From the NCBI GenBank assembly GCA_964556935.1, contig CAZKXR010000009.1, positions 17,399 through 81,398 of the forward strand: a stretch of DNA of 64,000 nt, given 5' to 3'. The notes beneath the pieces are model-generated. The model saw only the letters and a program-made list of their open reading frames with translations. It ran no database searches and had not been told where the DNA came from. Shown here one piece after another: positions 41,855 to 49,534 of this stretch; within the stretch, counting starts at the first letter, position 1; the number at the start of each line of letters is the position of its first letter. Both the position numbers and the translations under genes were made by a program. Source of the DNA: Nitrososphaera sp964556935. Lineage in GTDB: Archaea; Thermoproteota; Nitrososphaeria; Nitrososphaerales; Nitrososphaeraceae.

Positions 41855-42112
41855 ATGATCATGCTCTGCTGCGCAGGCCTGTTCGCCGGGGTAATGGCAG
41901 GAGCATACCTAGGAATGCCCTGGGCCCCTTTTGTCGCAATTCCCTTAGGAGCAGCTGGCGGCCTCTTGGCCGACATAAAGCTATTCCGCGCAGCTGAAAA
42001 GAGAAACAGGTCAATGGAACAGCAATCAGTCGGGGACCAGCCTTGCTGTGCCATTTTAAGCCTTAAGAAAAGGCGTGGTCAGAAAGTCGCTGAAAACTAT
42101 GTTCAAGCATAG
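41855..42112 (+). CDS. MerF-like small membrane protein with two Cys-Cys pairs
   Basis: An 85-residue protein with two membrane spans (about 5-22 and 25-43) and vicinal cysteines at the start of span 1 (MLCCAGLF) and in the C-terminal tail (DQPCCAILSL), followed by a basic end. Bacterial MerF (about 81 residues) has the same arrangement: Cys-Cys in the first span and a second Cys-Cys after span 2, passing Hg(II) to MerA. Sequence identity to MerF is not asserted. A TTAAATA box at 41832-41838 lies about 20-27 nt upstream of the two possible ATGs (41855, 41861). merA follows 232 bp on. Confidence 0.6.
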   Translation: MIMLCCAGLFAGVMAGAYLGMPWAPFVAIPLGAAGGLLADIKLFRAAEKRNRSMEQQSVGDQPCCAILSLKKRRGQKVAENYVQA

Positions 42113-42162
42113 TTACTATGTTACTATAAACTGCATATCTTAAATACTATAAATTTGATAGT
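42095..42162. promoter_or_regulatory. cluster of CATAGT/ACTATG inverted repeats and TATA box before the Cys peptide and merA
   Basis: Three inverted repeats lie in 68 bp: AACTATG-N6-CATAGTT (42095-42114), CATAGTTACTATG (42108-42120) and ACTAT-N7-ATAGT (42146-42162). A TTAAATAC TATA box (42140-42147) sits about 27 nt before the ATG at 42172, so the third repeat lies between TATA and start, where a repressor would act. The same half-sites flank the HxlR-family gene. Confidence 0.6.
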
Positions 42163-42171
42163 AAGGATGTA

Positions 42172-42282
42172 ATGTGTGACTGTTGTTGTGGAAGCGGAAT
42201 GAACGGAAAAGAGTCTGAGAAGAAAATAGACGAAATACTGGAGCAAGTCAAGCAGACGCGCAAGAAGCAAAAGGCTGAATAA
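42172..42282 (+). CDS. 36-residue Cys-rich peptide upstream of merA
   Basis: ATG at 42172 to TAA at 42280-42282. The N-terminus is MCDCCCGSGMNG, four cysteines in five positions, followed by a charged helix (KESEKKIDEILEQVKQTRKK). The dense Cys head could bind Hg(II) or another soft metal; the rest looks soluble. The ATG is about 27 nt after a TATA box and immediately downstream of ACTAT/ATAGT repeats. merA starts 62 bp later in the same direction, so the two are probably co-transcribed. Not recognised in any named family. Confidence 0.6.
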   Translation: MCDCCCGSGMNGKESEKKIDEILEQVKQTRKKQKAE

Positions 42283-42344
42283 TTAAGATGACTTTTCAGA
42301 CCGCACTATTTTTTATCATCGCACCAAATTAAGAAGGTAGTGTC

Positions 42345-43748
42345 ATGAAGGACAGCTACGACCTTATAATCATAGGCGGCGGGGCAGCCGCATTCAGTGC
42401 CGCAATAAAGGCCAATTCGCATGGCGTCAGAACGGCCATGATCGAGCGCGGCACGCTGGGCGGCACATGTGTCAATGTGGGCTGCGTGCCGAGCAAGAAC
42501 CTTCTAGCTGCAGGAGAATACCTCTACACTTCGCACAATCCTTCCTATTCGTCGATAAAACCATGCAAAGCCGATTTTGATTTTAGTCAGGCTATTCAGG
42601 ATAAGGACAAGCTTGTCAGCAATCTTCGGAAACAAAAGTACAGAGATGTTCTGGAATCCTTGGAACATGTCAGGCTCATTGAAGGAAGTGCGGCTTTTGT
42701 TTCTAAGAACCAAGTGAAGGTGGATGGCAAGTTTCTTTCTGGAAAGAAATTCATTGTAGCGACCGGCTCTTCAGCTTCTGTCCCGAATTTCAGAGGGATA
42801 GAGAAAGTCGGTTACCTTACAAATATCGATGTACTTTCTCTCAAAGAAAAGCCGTCTTCGATGATAGTTGTAGGAGGAAGGGCGCTCGGGCTCGAGTTTG
42901 CCCAGATGTATGCTCGATTTGGTACCAAGGTCACTCTGCTGCAAAGAAGTGACAGGATAATTCCTGACTATGAGCCGGAAATATCCCGGGGCCTGCATCG
43001 CTATCTCACCGAAGACGTAGACATTGTCACTGGCGCGAATGTGCAAGAGGTCTGGCAGAAGAACGGGAACAGGTTTGTCAGAACATCGGTGAATGGAAAG
43101 GAGCGAGTGTTTGAAGCAGAGCAGTTGCTGATGGCAACTGGCAGAAGGCCCAATACCGCCGATTTGCATCTTGAGAATGCGGGTGTGAAACTAAGAGAGG
43201 GCGGAGCCATAGTTGTAAACTCTGAAATGCGCACCTCTGCACCCCACATATGGGCTGGAGGAGACGTTGTTGGAGAGCCCATGCTTGAGACCTTGGCGGC
43301 AAAGGCAGGCGCTACTGCTGCTGAAAATGCTCTCACAGGCAGTCACAAGAAGATCGACTTGCTGTCTGTTCCATCAGCCATCTTCACGTCACCACAAGTA
43401 GCTACTGTGGGGATAACGGAAGAGCAGATGATGAAGAAATATGGTTATTGCTCATGCCGCACTCTCTTGATGAAAGAAGTGCCCAAGGCCTTGACTGTGA
43501 ATGATACTAAAGGTCTCATAAAAATGGTGGTAGATCCAAAGAAAAATAATCGCGTCGTAGGTGTGCACATACTGGCAAGCATCGCAGCCGATATGATCCA
43601 TGAAGCTGTTATGGCTGTAAAATACAGGCTTACTGTTGACGATATCATCGACACTGTCCATGTCTTTCCAACCATTTCTGAAGCGATAAAGCTTGTTGCC
43701 ACTTCATTCAAGCAGGATCTCAGCAAGCTATCATGCTGTGCAGGGTAA
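42345..43748 (+). CDS. merA: mercuric reductase
   Basis: FAD enzyme reducing Hg(II) to volatile Hg(0) with NAD(P)H. Core redox cysteines 42 and 47 in GGTCVNVGCVPSKNLL, and the diagnostic C-terminal vicinal pair Cys464-Cys465 in KLSCCAG that delivers Hg(II) to the active site. A Tyr/His-containing C-terminal interface VDDIIDTVHVFPTISEA is also present. There is no N-terminal NmerA metal-binding domain; the 467-residue protein starts directly at the FAD fold. The C-terminal pair separates it from the dihydrolipoamide dehydrogenase at 24067. A weak ribosome site (GAAGGTAG) precedes the ATG. Confidence 0.92.
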   Translation: MKDSYDLIIIGGGAAAFSAAIKANSHGVRTAMIERGTLGGTCVNVGCVPSKNLLAAGEYLYTSHNPSYSSIKPCKADFDFSQAIQDKDKLVSNLRKQKYRDVLESLEHVRLIEGSAAFVSKNQVKVDGKFLSGKKFIVATGSSASVPNFRGIEKVGYLTNIDVLSLKEKPSSMIVVGGRALGLEFAQMYARFGTKVTLLQRSDRIIPDYEPEISRGLHRYLTEDVDIVTGANVQEVWQKNGNRFVRTSVNGKERVFEAEQLLMATGRRPNTADLHLENAGVKLREGGAIVVNSEMRTSAPHIWAGGDVVGEPMLETLAAKAGATAAENALTGSHKKIDLLSVPSAIFTSPQVATVGITEEQMMKKYGYCSCRTLLMKEVPKALTVNDTKGLIKMVVDPKKNNRVVGVHILASIAADMIHEAVMAVKYRLTVDDIIDTVHVFPTISEAIKLVATSFKQDLSKLSCCAG

Positions 43749-43906
43749 CATATGAAGGACGAGAGAAGTACTTCATTCGATTGAAGAGCGTATAGCATCA
43801 TTTACTCTTCTCAAGATAAAGGTGAATCCTCTTCACAAGATTCCAAACCGCTTACACAGATTTCACGCTTCCTTTTGGACTTGGCGAGTTTAAAGAGCAG
43901 CATATA

Positions 43907-44053
43907 ATGTCCAAGGATCCGCTTGCAGTTCCATCATTTTTTGAATCCTCCTTATTGGAATCTGCTGATGGGAACGATCATACTGGGCCAGTCGGGGTCA
44001 AAACGCACCGTGCAGGCGGAAACTATGATGATGGCAGAGCTACTGGGCTGTAA
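43907..44053 (+). CDS. possible small ORF (48 aa), doubtful
   Basis: A 48-codon ATG frame (MSKDPLAVPSFFESS...GGNYDDGRATGL) in the 359-bp stretch between merA and the VOC-family gene. No motif is recognised, and an overlapping frame is also open over the last 100 bases. It could be a remnant of an older gene, since a clearly decayed gene lies just downstream. The rest of 43749-43906 shows nothing identifiable. Confidence 0.2.
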   Translation: MSKDPLAVPSFFESSLLESADGNDHTGPVGVKTHRAGGNYDDGRATGL

Positions 44054-44107
44054 AGTTAGCACCCCCTAAGTAGCGATAAATATAAACAATTCAATTCTAT
44101 AGATATT

Positions 44108-44590
44108 ATGCAAAAAATCACCCCATTTCTGTGGTTTGATAACCAAGCTGAAGAGGCAGTGAATTTTTACGCCTCTATTTTTAAAAACTCAAAAATCGGG
44201 AGCATTTCCCGTTACGGAGAAGCAGGGGTGGAAGTCTCCGGAAGACCAAAGGGAACGGTAATGACCGTAGCATTTGAGCTTGAAGGGCAAGAATTCGTAG
44301 CGTTAAACGGTGGCCCGGTATTCAAGTTCTCGCCTGCCATATCGTTTGTTGTAAACTGCAAGACGCAGGAAGAAGTAGACGAGCTCTGGGAGAATCTCTC
44401 CGATGGTGGAAAAATTGAGCAATGCGGCTGGCTTGAAGACAAGTATGGCGTGTCATGGCAGATCGTACCCACTGTTTTAGTCGAGATGCTGAACGATCCT
44501 GATACTAAAAAATCGCAAAGAGTCATGGAGACACTACTTCAAATGAAGAAAATTGACATAGAAGGCTTGAAGAAAGCATACGCGGAGTAA
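44108..44590 (+). CDS. VOC-superfamily (PhnB/YjdN-like) protein
   Basis: A 160-residue glyoxalase/bleomycin-resistance fold protein of the PhnB-like branch: ITPFLWFDNQAEEAVNFYASIF at the start, then GRPKGTVMTVAFELEGQEFVALNGG, SFVVNCKTQEEVDELWENLS, and GWLEDKYGVSWQIVP near the C-terminus. These are metal-dependent or metal-less small-molecule-binding dimers; the substrate is unknown. It follows merA by about 360 bp on the same strand without a clear operon link. Confidence 0.85.
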   Translation: MQKITPFLWFDNQAEEAVNFYASIFKNSKIGSISRYGEAGVEVSGRPKGTVMTVAFELEGQEFVALNGGPVFKFSPAISFVVNCKTQEEVDELWENLSDGGKIEQCGWLEDKYGVSWQIVPTVLVEMLNDPDTKKSQRVMETLLQMKKIDIEGLKKAYAE

Positions 44591-44594
44591 GCCG

Positions 44595-44889
44595 GTAGAC
44601 GAATTTGTAAAAACCAAGGTTTTGTCTGGGCATCATGGCAATGATACGTCGGCTTGTGCGCGAAGTGGCTCCCAACGCCAAGGAAGCTGCGGAATTCTAG
44701 CCTAGAAAGGTAAGCGGATACCTGCAGTAATCAGTCCAAGAAGGGCATCGCCTTTGCTTTTTCATGTGGTGCAGAATACGGTCTGCTTCAGGTTGTAGGC
44801 AAAGTATCAAAACACGTAAAAAACTAAAGGATGTAAACAAAGCTGCACTTTGTTATAAGACAGGCTCTGGATTTGGGCTAAAATACTAA
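44595..44889 (+). pseudogene. decayed DUF1801 (YdhG-like) gene
   Basis: Fragments of one protein family appear in order in different frames: VDEFVKTKVLSG (44595), MAMIRRLVREVAPNAKEAAEF stop (about 44635-44700), then KKGIAFAFSCGAEYGLL and VVGKVSKHVKN stop (to about 44830), and LKDVNKAALCYKTG (to 44889). The order matches DUF1801, with its Pro/Glu helix, F..GA and GK..RH.K motifs. Stops and frame changes make it non-functional. The following 44890-45020 shows nothing identifiable. Confidence 0.55.
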
Positions 44890-45020
44890 CTTCGCCCACC
44901 GTTTGCAGCCAAGAAATATCTGCTTCTAGGTTTTCTACTATGGTAACGAAGTGGAAAAACTGATAACAGAAGATAGGAGATTTATCGGCACCCCCGGAAA
45001 AGTTATAGCCGGACTGAAAG

Positions 45021-45111
45021 CGGGCCCGTCGGGATTCGAACCCGAGACAGCCGGATCTCTTTCTTTAGAAAGTTAAAAGTCCGGTACTCTACCTGGCTGA
45101 GCTACGGGCCC
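45021..45111 (-). tRNA. tRNA-Lys (anticodon UUU) with 17-nt intron
   Basis: On the minus strand the acceptor stem GGGCCCG (45111-45105) pairs with CGGGCCC (45028-45022), with discriminator G at 45021 and no encoded CCA. The T arm is CTCGGG-TTCGAAT-CCCGA. The anticodon stem CCGGA/TCCGG holds loop CTTTTAA with anticodon TTT. A 17-nt intron (ACTTTCTAAAGAAAGAG) interrupts at the canonical position 37/38. A D arm GCTCAGCCAGGTAGAGT is present. Confidence 0.9.
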
Positions 45112-45194
45112 AAGCAGTCTTACGCTCGTATGCAGCATAATTTAATGGTATATCGACCTCTACACTTAATTAGCCAGCATGCATCTTTACCATA

Positions 45195-46160
45195 ATGGCT
45201 GACCTGGTTTATGGCCGCGGGATAACTGACCTTGTCCGCGAGATGCCGTTTTACATCAGCATTTTCAAAAAAATAGCCGCTTACAAGATGTTCAAGATCA
45301 AGGCGCCGATGTACGGCTCTGTCGACGTAAACAACGTTTGCAACCTGCACTGCACGCACTGTTATTGGTGGCTTAACAGGAAGGAGGAAGAGGATCTTTC
45401 TGCCGAGGACTGGCGAAAGATAATCCGAGAAAAGCTGAACAAGAACCACATATTCGTCGTCACTCTGGTGGGAGGCGAGCCAACCCTCAGGCCGGACGTG
45501 ATCGAGATGTTCTGCAAGGAGATGCCTAAGCGGGTCTGCGTGGTCACCAACGCCACATTCCCGCTAAAGAGGTTTGACAACCTGTACTTTTACTGGGTCT
45601 CGATGGACGGAACCGAGGAAACCCATGACAAGATAAGGGGCAAGGGATCCTATGCAAAGACCAAGAAGAACATACTGGACTACATAGCAGGCCCCGACAG
45701 GCGGGGCAAGCCGGCGTGGAAGGACATCTGGATAACCATGACCATAAACTCCCAGAACTATGCCACGGTTCAGGACCTTACCGAGGAATGGCGTGGCAAG
45801 GTAAACAAGATTGGCTTTCAGTTCCACACACCCTTCATGAAGGGAGACCCGCTTTTCATGCCGTTTGGAGAGAAACGCAACGAAGTGGTGGACGGCATAA
45901 TAGCACTGAAGGAAAAGTACCCAGACTTTGTCATAAACGACGTCAGGCAAATATCCCTGATGAGGGGCAACTGGGGCGGAATCGGGACCACCCCGGTGGA
46001 CTGCCCATCATGGGCCATACTTTCGCTTGACCACATGGGGCGCGTAAAGCAGCCCTGCTGCATTGGAAGCGCAGACAGCAAGGCCATGAAGCCAATATGC
46101 GAGGAATGCGGCCTTGGCTGCTACTCCATACTTGTGGCGCAGGGAATAGTAGGCAGTTAG
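45195..46160 (+). CDS. radical SAM protein with C-terminal SPASM-like cysteines
   Basis: A 321-residue enzyme with the radical SAM cluster motif Cys49-x3-Cys53-x2-Cys56 in VCNLHCTHCYWW, a GGE motif (LVGGEPTLRPD), and a barrel ending in a cysteine-rich tail: VDCPSWAILS, RVKQPCCIGSAD and ICEECGLGCYS, which could bind an auxiliary cluster. The family substrate is unknown to me; HpnH-like and lipid-modifying radical SAM enzymes are candidates by architecture only. It overlaps the end of the convergent cyclase-family gene by 4 bp. The start at 45195 precedes a long basic/hydrophobic N-terminal region (FYISIFKKIAAYKMFKIK). Confidence 0.8.
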   Translation: MADLVYGRGITDLVREMPFYISIFKKIAAYKMFKIKAPMYGSVDVNNVCNLHCTHCYWWLNRKEEEDLSAEDWRKIIREKLNKNHIFVVTLVGGEPTLRPDVIEMFCKEMPKRVCVVTNATFPLKRFDNLYFYWVSMDGTEETHDKIRGKGSYAKTKKNILDYIAGPDRRGKPAWKDIWITMTINSQNYATVQDLTEEWRGKVNKIGFQFHTPFMKGDPLFMPFGEKRNEVVDGIIALKEKYPDFVINDVRQISLMRGNWGGIGTTPVDCPSWAILSLDHMGRVKQPCCIGSADSKAMKPICEECGLGCYSILVAQGIVGS

Positions 46161-46783
46161 AGGACTGCAAGCGCGCGTACCGGCGATCCGCTGGCGCCGG
46201 CCAGCTTTAGCGGCGTCATGACAAGGGTAAACCGGCTTTTTGTTATCTTGTCCAGGTTGCAGAGGTTTTCAACAACCAGCACGCCGGCAGGAAGCAGTAT
46301 GTTGTGCACAGCAAAATCAGAATCGTACGCCGGGTCGATGCTGGGCCCGTCTATTGCCACGGCATTGACCTTCCTTTCCACCAGGTACTTGGCGGCCTCC
46401 TTTGAAAGCCCCGGGTTTTCTTTCATGTAGCTGTCTTTTTCGTAGTTGTGCTCCCAGCCGGTGGCAAGTACCACCGTGTCGTTTTTCCGTATGCTTCCCT
46501 TGACATCGGAGACCTGGACTGTCTCGCTGGCCTTCAGAGGCACCTTTAGCAGCAGGGCGCTGCCCAGAAATCTGTCGGCTGAAATCATGTCGATGGACTT
46601 GTTGCCGGGGCTAAAATGCGACGGTGCGTCCATGTGCGTTCCGGTATGCGTGCTCATGTGCACCACCTCCGAGTCGTACTTGTGGACATCAAACCGTGAC
46701 CAGGCAACAAACGACGGCTGCGGCGAGCCTGGAAAGACCTTGATATTTGGAGAGACGCTCATCGTCAGGTCTACAACCCGCAT
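46157..46783 (-). CDS. cyclase-family metal-dependent hydrolase (kynurenine formamidase-like)
   Basis: A 208-residue member of the cyclase/KynB superfamily. The metal-binding signature HTGTHMDAPSHF is intact (about residues 46-57), with DLTMSVSPNIKVFPGSP at the N-terminus and the partner residues in AVAIDGPSIDPAYDSDFAVH. These enzymes hydrolyse formamides, imides or similar ring bonds; tryptophan-pathway partners are absent here, so the substrate is unknown. Confidence 0.87.
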   Translation of the reverse strand: MRVVDLTMSVSPNIKVFPGSPQPSFVAWSRFDVHKYDSEVVHMSTHTGTHMDAPSHFSPGNKSIDMISADRFLGSALLLKVPLKASETVQVSDVKGSIRKNDTVVLATGWEHNYEKDSYMKENPGLSKEAAKYLVERKVNAVAIDGPSIDPAYDSDFAVHNILLPAGVLVVENLCNLDKITKSRFTLVMTPLKLAGASGSPVRALAVL

Positions 46784-46879
46784 GCTTTTGATCCAGAAAC
46801 GCTCCTAATAAGCAGATGCTGGACAGATGACGAATTTGAGATGCGATTTGTTTAATAACCAAGGTTTTGATAATAGCGT

Positions 46880-47131
46880 ATGCCAACAGCTTATGTCCTC
46901 ATCAACTGCGATCTCGGATCTGAGGAAGACATCATCCGTGATTTGAAGAAGCTGCCAGAGGCCGTCGAGGTAAGCGGCGTGTACGGCGTGTACGACATCA
47001 TCGCCAAGATCAGGGCAGACACCATGGACAAGCTTCGCGAAACCATAACCTGGCATGTAAGAAAGATAGACAAGGTTAGATCGACTCTGACCATGATAGT
47101 CATAGAAGGTCAGGGAGAGAAGAAAAAATAA
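46880..47131 (+). CDS. stand-alone Lrp/AsnC effector-domain (RAM) protein
   Basis: An 83-residue protein consisting only of the ligand-binding RAM domain of Lrp/AsnC regulators (AYVLINCDLGSEEDIIRDLKKL, VSGVYGVYDIIAKIRADTMDKL, STLTMIVIEGQ). There is no helix-turn-helix. Such proteins bind amino acids and may pair with full-length regulators. It is one of two in this window; the other is at 52507. They share YGVYDI(I/V)A and STLTMIV, so are probable paralogues. Confidence 0.87.
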   Translation: MPTAYVLINCDLGSEEDIIRDLKKLPEAVEVSGVYGVYDIIAKIRADTMDKLRETITWHVRKIDKVRSTLTMIVIEGQGEKKK

Positions 47132-48301
47132 TCACATCAGACTCTTTACCTGACTTGCAACCTGCAACGCTTCCTGTTCGCTGTTGAAAAAGTGCGGCGC
47201 GGCTCTAACCCCCTTCTTTCCTTTTCCCATATCTCGTTCGGCAAGCACGATACCGCTGCTTTCCAGTTTCTTGACTACCGATGAAGAATCCGCGGCTGCA
47301 GTAAAGGTGACTATCGATGTTCTTTTGTCAGGGTCGTCTGGGCCGTGCATCGTGATTCCGGGGATCTTGACAAGTTCATCACGAAGTGTATTGGCCACCT
47401 TCATGTTTCTGTTCCGGATGTTCTCCAATCCCAGCCGGAGAACGTATCGAATCGATGCTTCAAGTCCTGCAGCGCCGGGGTAGTTGCGGAAGCCTGTCTG
47501 AAGGCGCGCCGGCATGTCCATGTACGCCAAGACGCCGGTGCTAGACAGCATTGCTGATTCTCCTCCTATCGACGGCGGATTAAGCAGTTCCGACGCTTCC
47601 TTGCTGCAGTAAAATATGCCAATGCCGGTAGGCCCGCAAAGCCATTTGAATCCCGGGAAGGCCATAAAATGGCAGCCAATTTTCTTGACGTCTATTTTTA
47701 CAGTGCCGGCCGTCTGTGCCGCATCCACAAAGAACAGCAGGTTGTTTTCTCTTGCAATCTTGCCTATCTGTTCTACTGGCATAATGGCGCCGGTGTTGTA
47801 CAGGGCATGGCTCATGACAACAAGCCGGCTTCCCCGAGCCATCTTTTCAAGCTGCCCTATGTCAAACATGCCGTTTCCGTCTATGTCCAGGTCCTTAAGG
47901 GTCACATCCTTTGTCTGCGACAGGCGCAGCCAGGGCAGGTAGTTGGCGTAATGCTCGTGCCGGCCTCCCCTGACGACGATGGAATCGCCCTTTTTCCATT
48001 CAATGCCGTTGGCCACCAAGTTAATGCCGTCCGTTGTGCTCTGTACAAGGACCACTTCTTCCGGCTCGCAGCCTATTAGATGTGAAACCCTCAGTTTAAG
48101 CTCGCCAAGAAGCGAAGTGATATAGTCGGCAGTGCTTGACGAGTCAGGGCCTTCCTCAGCGCACTTGAGCATGAAATCGGTCATGGTCTTGATGGTGACC
48201 AGCGGCGTGGGAGCTATCGCGCCGTTGTTCATGTAGATCATCTTTTTTGTGACTGGAAAATCCAGGCGGATCTGGTCCTGCTCGCTTTTTTCGTCTGTCA
48301 T
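47132..48301 (-). CDS. class V aminotransferase (cysteine desulfurase/epimerase-like)
   Basis: A 389-residue PLP enzyme. Seen: MIYMNNGAIAPTPL at the N-terminus, VVLVQSTTDGINLVANG, the Asp/Ala-Gln PLP site FFVDAAQTAGTV, and the Schiff-base Lys in MAFPGFKWLCGPTGIGIFY. The active-site Cys of true NifS/IscS desulfurases is not evident in the usual loop, so isopenicillin-N-epimerase-like or CsdA-like activity is equally possible. It abuts the convergent RAM-domain gene and overlaps no other. Confidence 0.85.
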   Translation of the reverse strand: MTDEKSEQDQIRLDFPVTKKMIYMNNGAIAPTPLVTIKTMTDFMLKCAEEGPDSSSTADYITSLLGELKLRVSHLIGCEPEEVVLVQSTTDGINLVANGIEWKKGDSIVVRGGRHEHYANYLPWLRLSQTKDVTLKDLDIDGNGMFDIGQLEKMARGSRLVVMSHALYNTGAIMPVEQIGKIARENNLLFFVDAAQTAGTVKIDVKKIGCHFMAFPGFKWLCGPTGIGIFYCSKEASELLNPPSIGGESAMLSSTGVLAYMDMPARLQTGFRNYPGAAGLEASIRYVLRLGLENIRNRNMKVANTLRDELVKIPGITMHGPDDPDKRTSIVTFTAAADSSSVVKKLESSGIVLAERDMGKGKKGVRAAPHFFNSEQEALQVASQVKSLM

Positions 48302-48331
48302 ATTGTTATATCAGACCTCCTACAACAATGG

Positions 48332-48967
48332 ATGGTGGACTCCTATAACCATGATCGTATCCTGAGCAAAAAGGGCCTTAACACCTTGATGTTTGACGAC
48401 CCCTACTCCAAGCTTGGATACATTTCCAGCCTGATACAGTCCTTTGATAAGGTAGTGTACATAGACCTTGATACGGCATTGACCGCATACCTTCGTGCCG
48501 GTCTTGTCAAGTGCAACAGGATGGATCTTTATCTTCCCTCAGAAGGCAGGTTTGTCCCGATGTTCAAAGATGCACTGGCTTCCGTGCAGGGAAGCTCGCT
48601 TGTGGTATTTGATTCTGTCAACAGCTTTTACAGCGTTTATTACGACTACTTCAGCAGGCAGGATCAAAGGGCCATTGGAGAACTGAATCATCTGCTGTCG
48701 GTTTTTTTGATGCTGCTTTTAAAACAGGGAATTTCGTACAGCGTGCCCGTTCTGGTTACAAGCATGCTCCGGTACCGAAAGGCCGGCGGATGGAAACAGT
48801 CGCCGGCAAGCAGGAGGCTGCTGCAGCAAAAAAGTGCAACAAGGATGAACGCCAGGCAATCGGAGGACAGCATACTGGTGGAGATTATCCAGCACGAAAC
48901 CATACACGCAGGGACTATCTTCTCTTACAAGCCTACAATTTCACGTTTACAAGCAGATAGCCAATAA
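48332..48967 (+). CDS. hypothetical protein, RecA/KaiC-like remnants
   Basis: A 211-residue protein with beta strands that resemble a RecA-type ATPase core without a Walker A: GLNTLMFDDPYSKLGYISSL, VVYIDLDTALTAYLRAG, and SSLVVFDSVNSFYSVY (Walker B-like Asp). The rest is helical and basic (YRKAGGWKQSPASRR). It may be a degenerate RadB/KaiC-like regulator, a conjecture. It is divergent from the aminotransferase. Its 3' end overlaps the opposite-strand membrane protein by about 35 bp. Confidence 0.55.
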   Translation: MVDSYNHDRILSKKGLNTLMFDDPYSKLGYISSLIQSFDKVVYIDLDTALTAYLRAGLVKCNRMDLYLPSEGRFVPMFKDALASVQGSSLVVFDSVNSFYSVYYDYFSRQDQRAIGELNHLLSVFLMLLLKQGISYSVPVLVTSMLRYRKAGGWKQSPASRRLLQQKSATRMNARQSEDSILVEIIQHETIHAGTIFSYKPTISRLQADSQ

Positions 48968-49259
48968 AGATAGCAATTCCCAGCACACCAAAGCCAGTAG
49001 CAAGAAAGGTTGTCTGGGTTTTTGGTGCCAGGGACTGGCCGGCCCGGTAAAGCAAAAAGATCCCTGCCATGCCGATGAAAAGGATCACGGTAAGTGAGGC
49101 GGTCTCGCCCATGGTCTGGACGCCTCTTGCTGGCAGAAGGAAGGTTCCGATGCCGGACCCCTCTGTTACGGCGTTGACCAAGCCGGAAGCCAGAGCAAAG
49201 AAAGCGATCAGGTAGGCTCCTGCCACGACAAGTACTGTCTTTGGGACACCGACAAACAT
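48933..49259 (-). CDS. three-span membrane protein, unknown
   Basis: A 108-residue protein with three hydrophobic helices (about 8-30 TVLVVAGAYLIAFFALASGL, 52-72 ETASLTVILFIGMAGIFLLY, 86-105 TFLATGFGVLGIAIFIGYLL) separated by short loops. No motif identifies a transporter. It is divergent from the small zinc protein at 49307 and convergent with the gene ending at 48967, whose end it overlaps. Possibly a thaumarchaeal family of uncertain role. Confidence 0.7.
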   Translation of the reverse strand: MFVGVPKTVLVVAGAYLIAFFALASGLVNAVTEGSGIGTFLLPARGVQTMGETASLTVILFIGMAGIFLLYRAGQSLAPKTQTTFLATGFGVLGIAIFIGYLLVNVKL

Positions 49260-49306
49260 GGTTACGGCTACAAGCCTTAAAATCTGCTTGATAAATAAAT
49301 TCTTTC

Positions 49307-49513
49307 ATGAAGTGCCAAGCCTGCAGCAGGGAGGCTCAGGACAAGTACTGCAAATACCATGGCCGCGCGCTGCAGGGCTTGCAGGAACATTACAAGGCAT
49401 GGGTAAAAGCGTACGGTCAGATTTCCTGGCATGATTTCCTGACGAGGCTGATAGAGATGAAAGAAACAGGAACGTGGGTAAAAGAAGTGATATCCGTAGA
49501 ATTGAAAAAGTAA
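49307..49513 (+). CDS. small zinc-finger-type hypothetical protein
   Basis: A 68-residue soluble protein with an N-terminal CxxC...C...H cluster (MKCQACSREAQDKYCKYHGRA), likely a single zinc site, followed by a helical domain with several Trp (HYKAWVKAYGQISWHDFLTR, GTWVKEVISVELKK). It is convergent with the thermosome gene and divergent from the membrane protein at 48933. Function unknown. Confidence 0.7.
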   Translation: MKCQACSREAQDKYCKYHGRALQGLQEHYKAWVKAYGQISWHDFLTRLIEMKETGTWVKEVISVELKK

Positions 49514-49534
49514 GGAATTTGGGTAAAGGACCCC

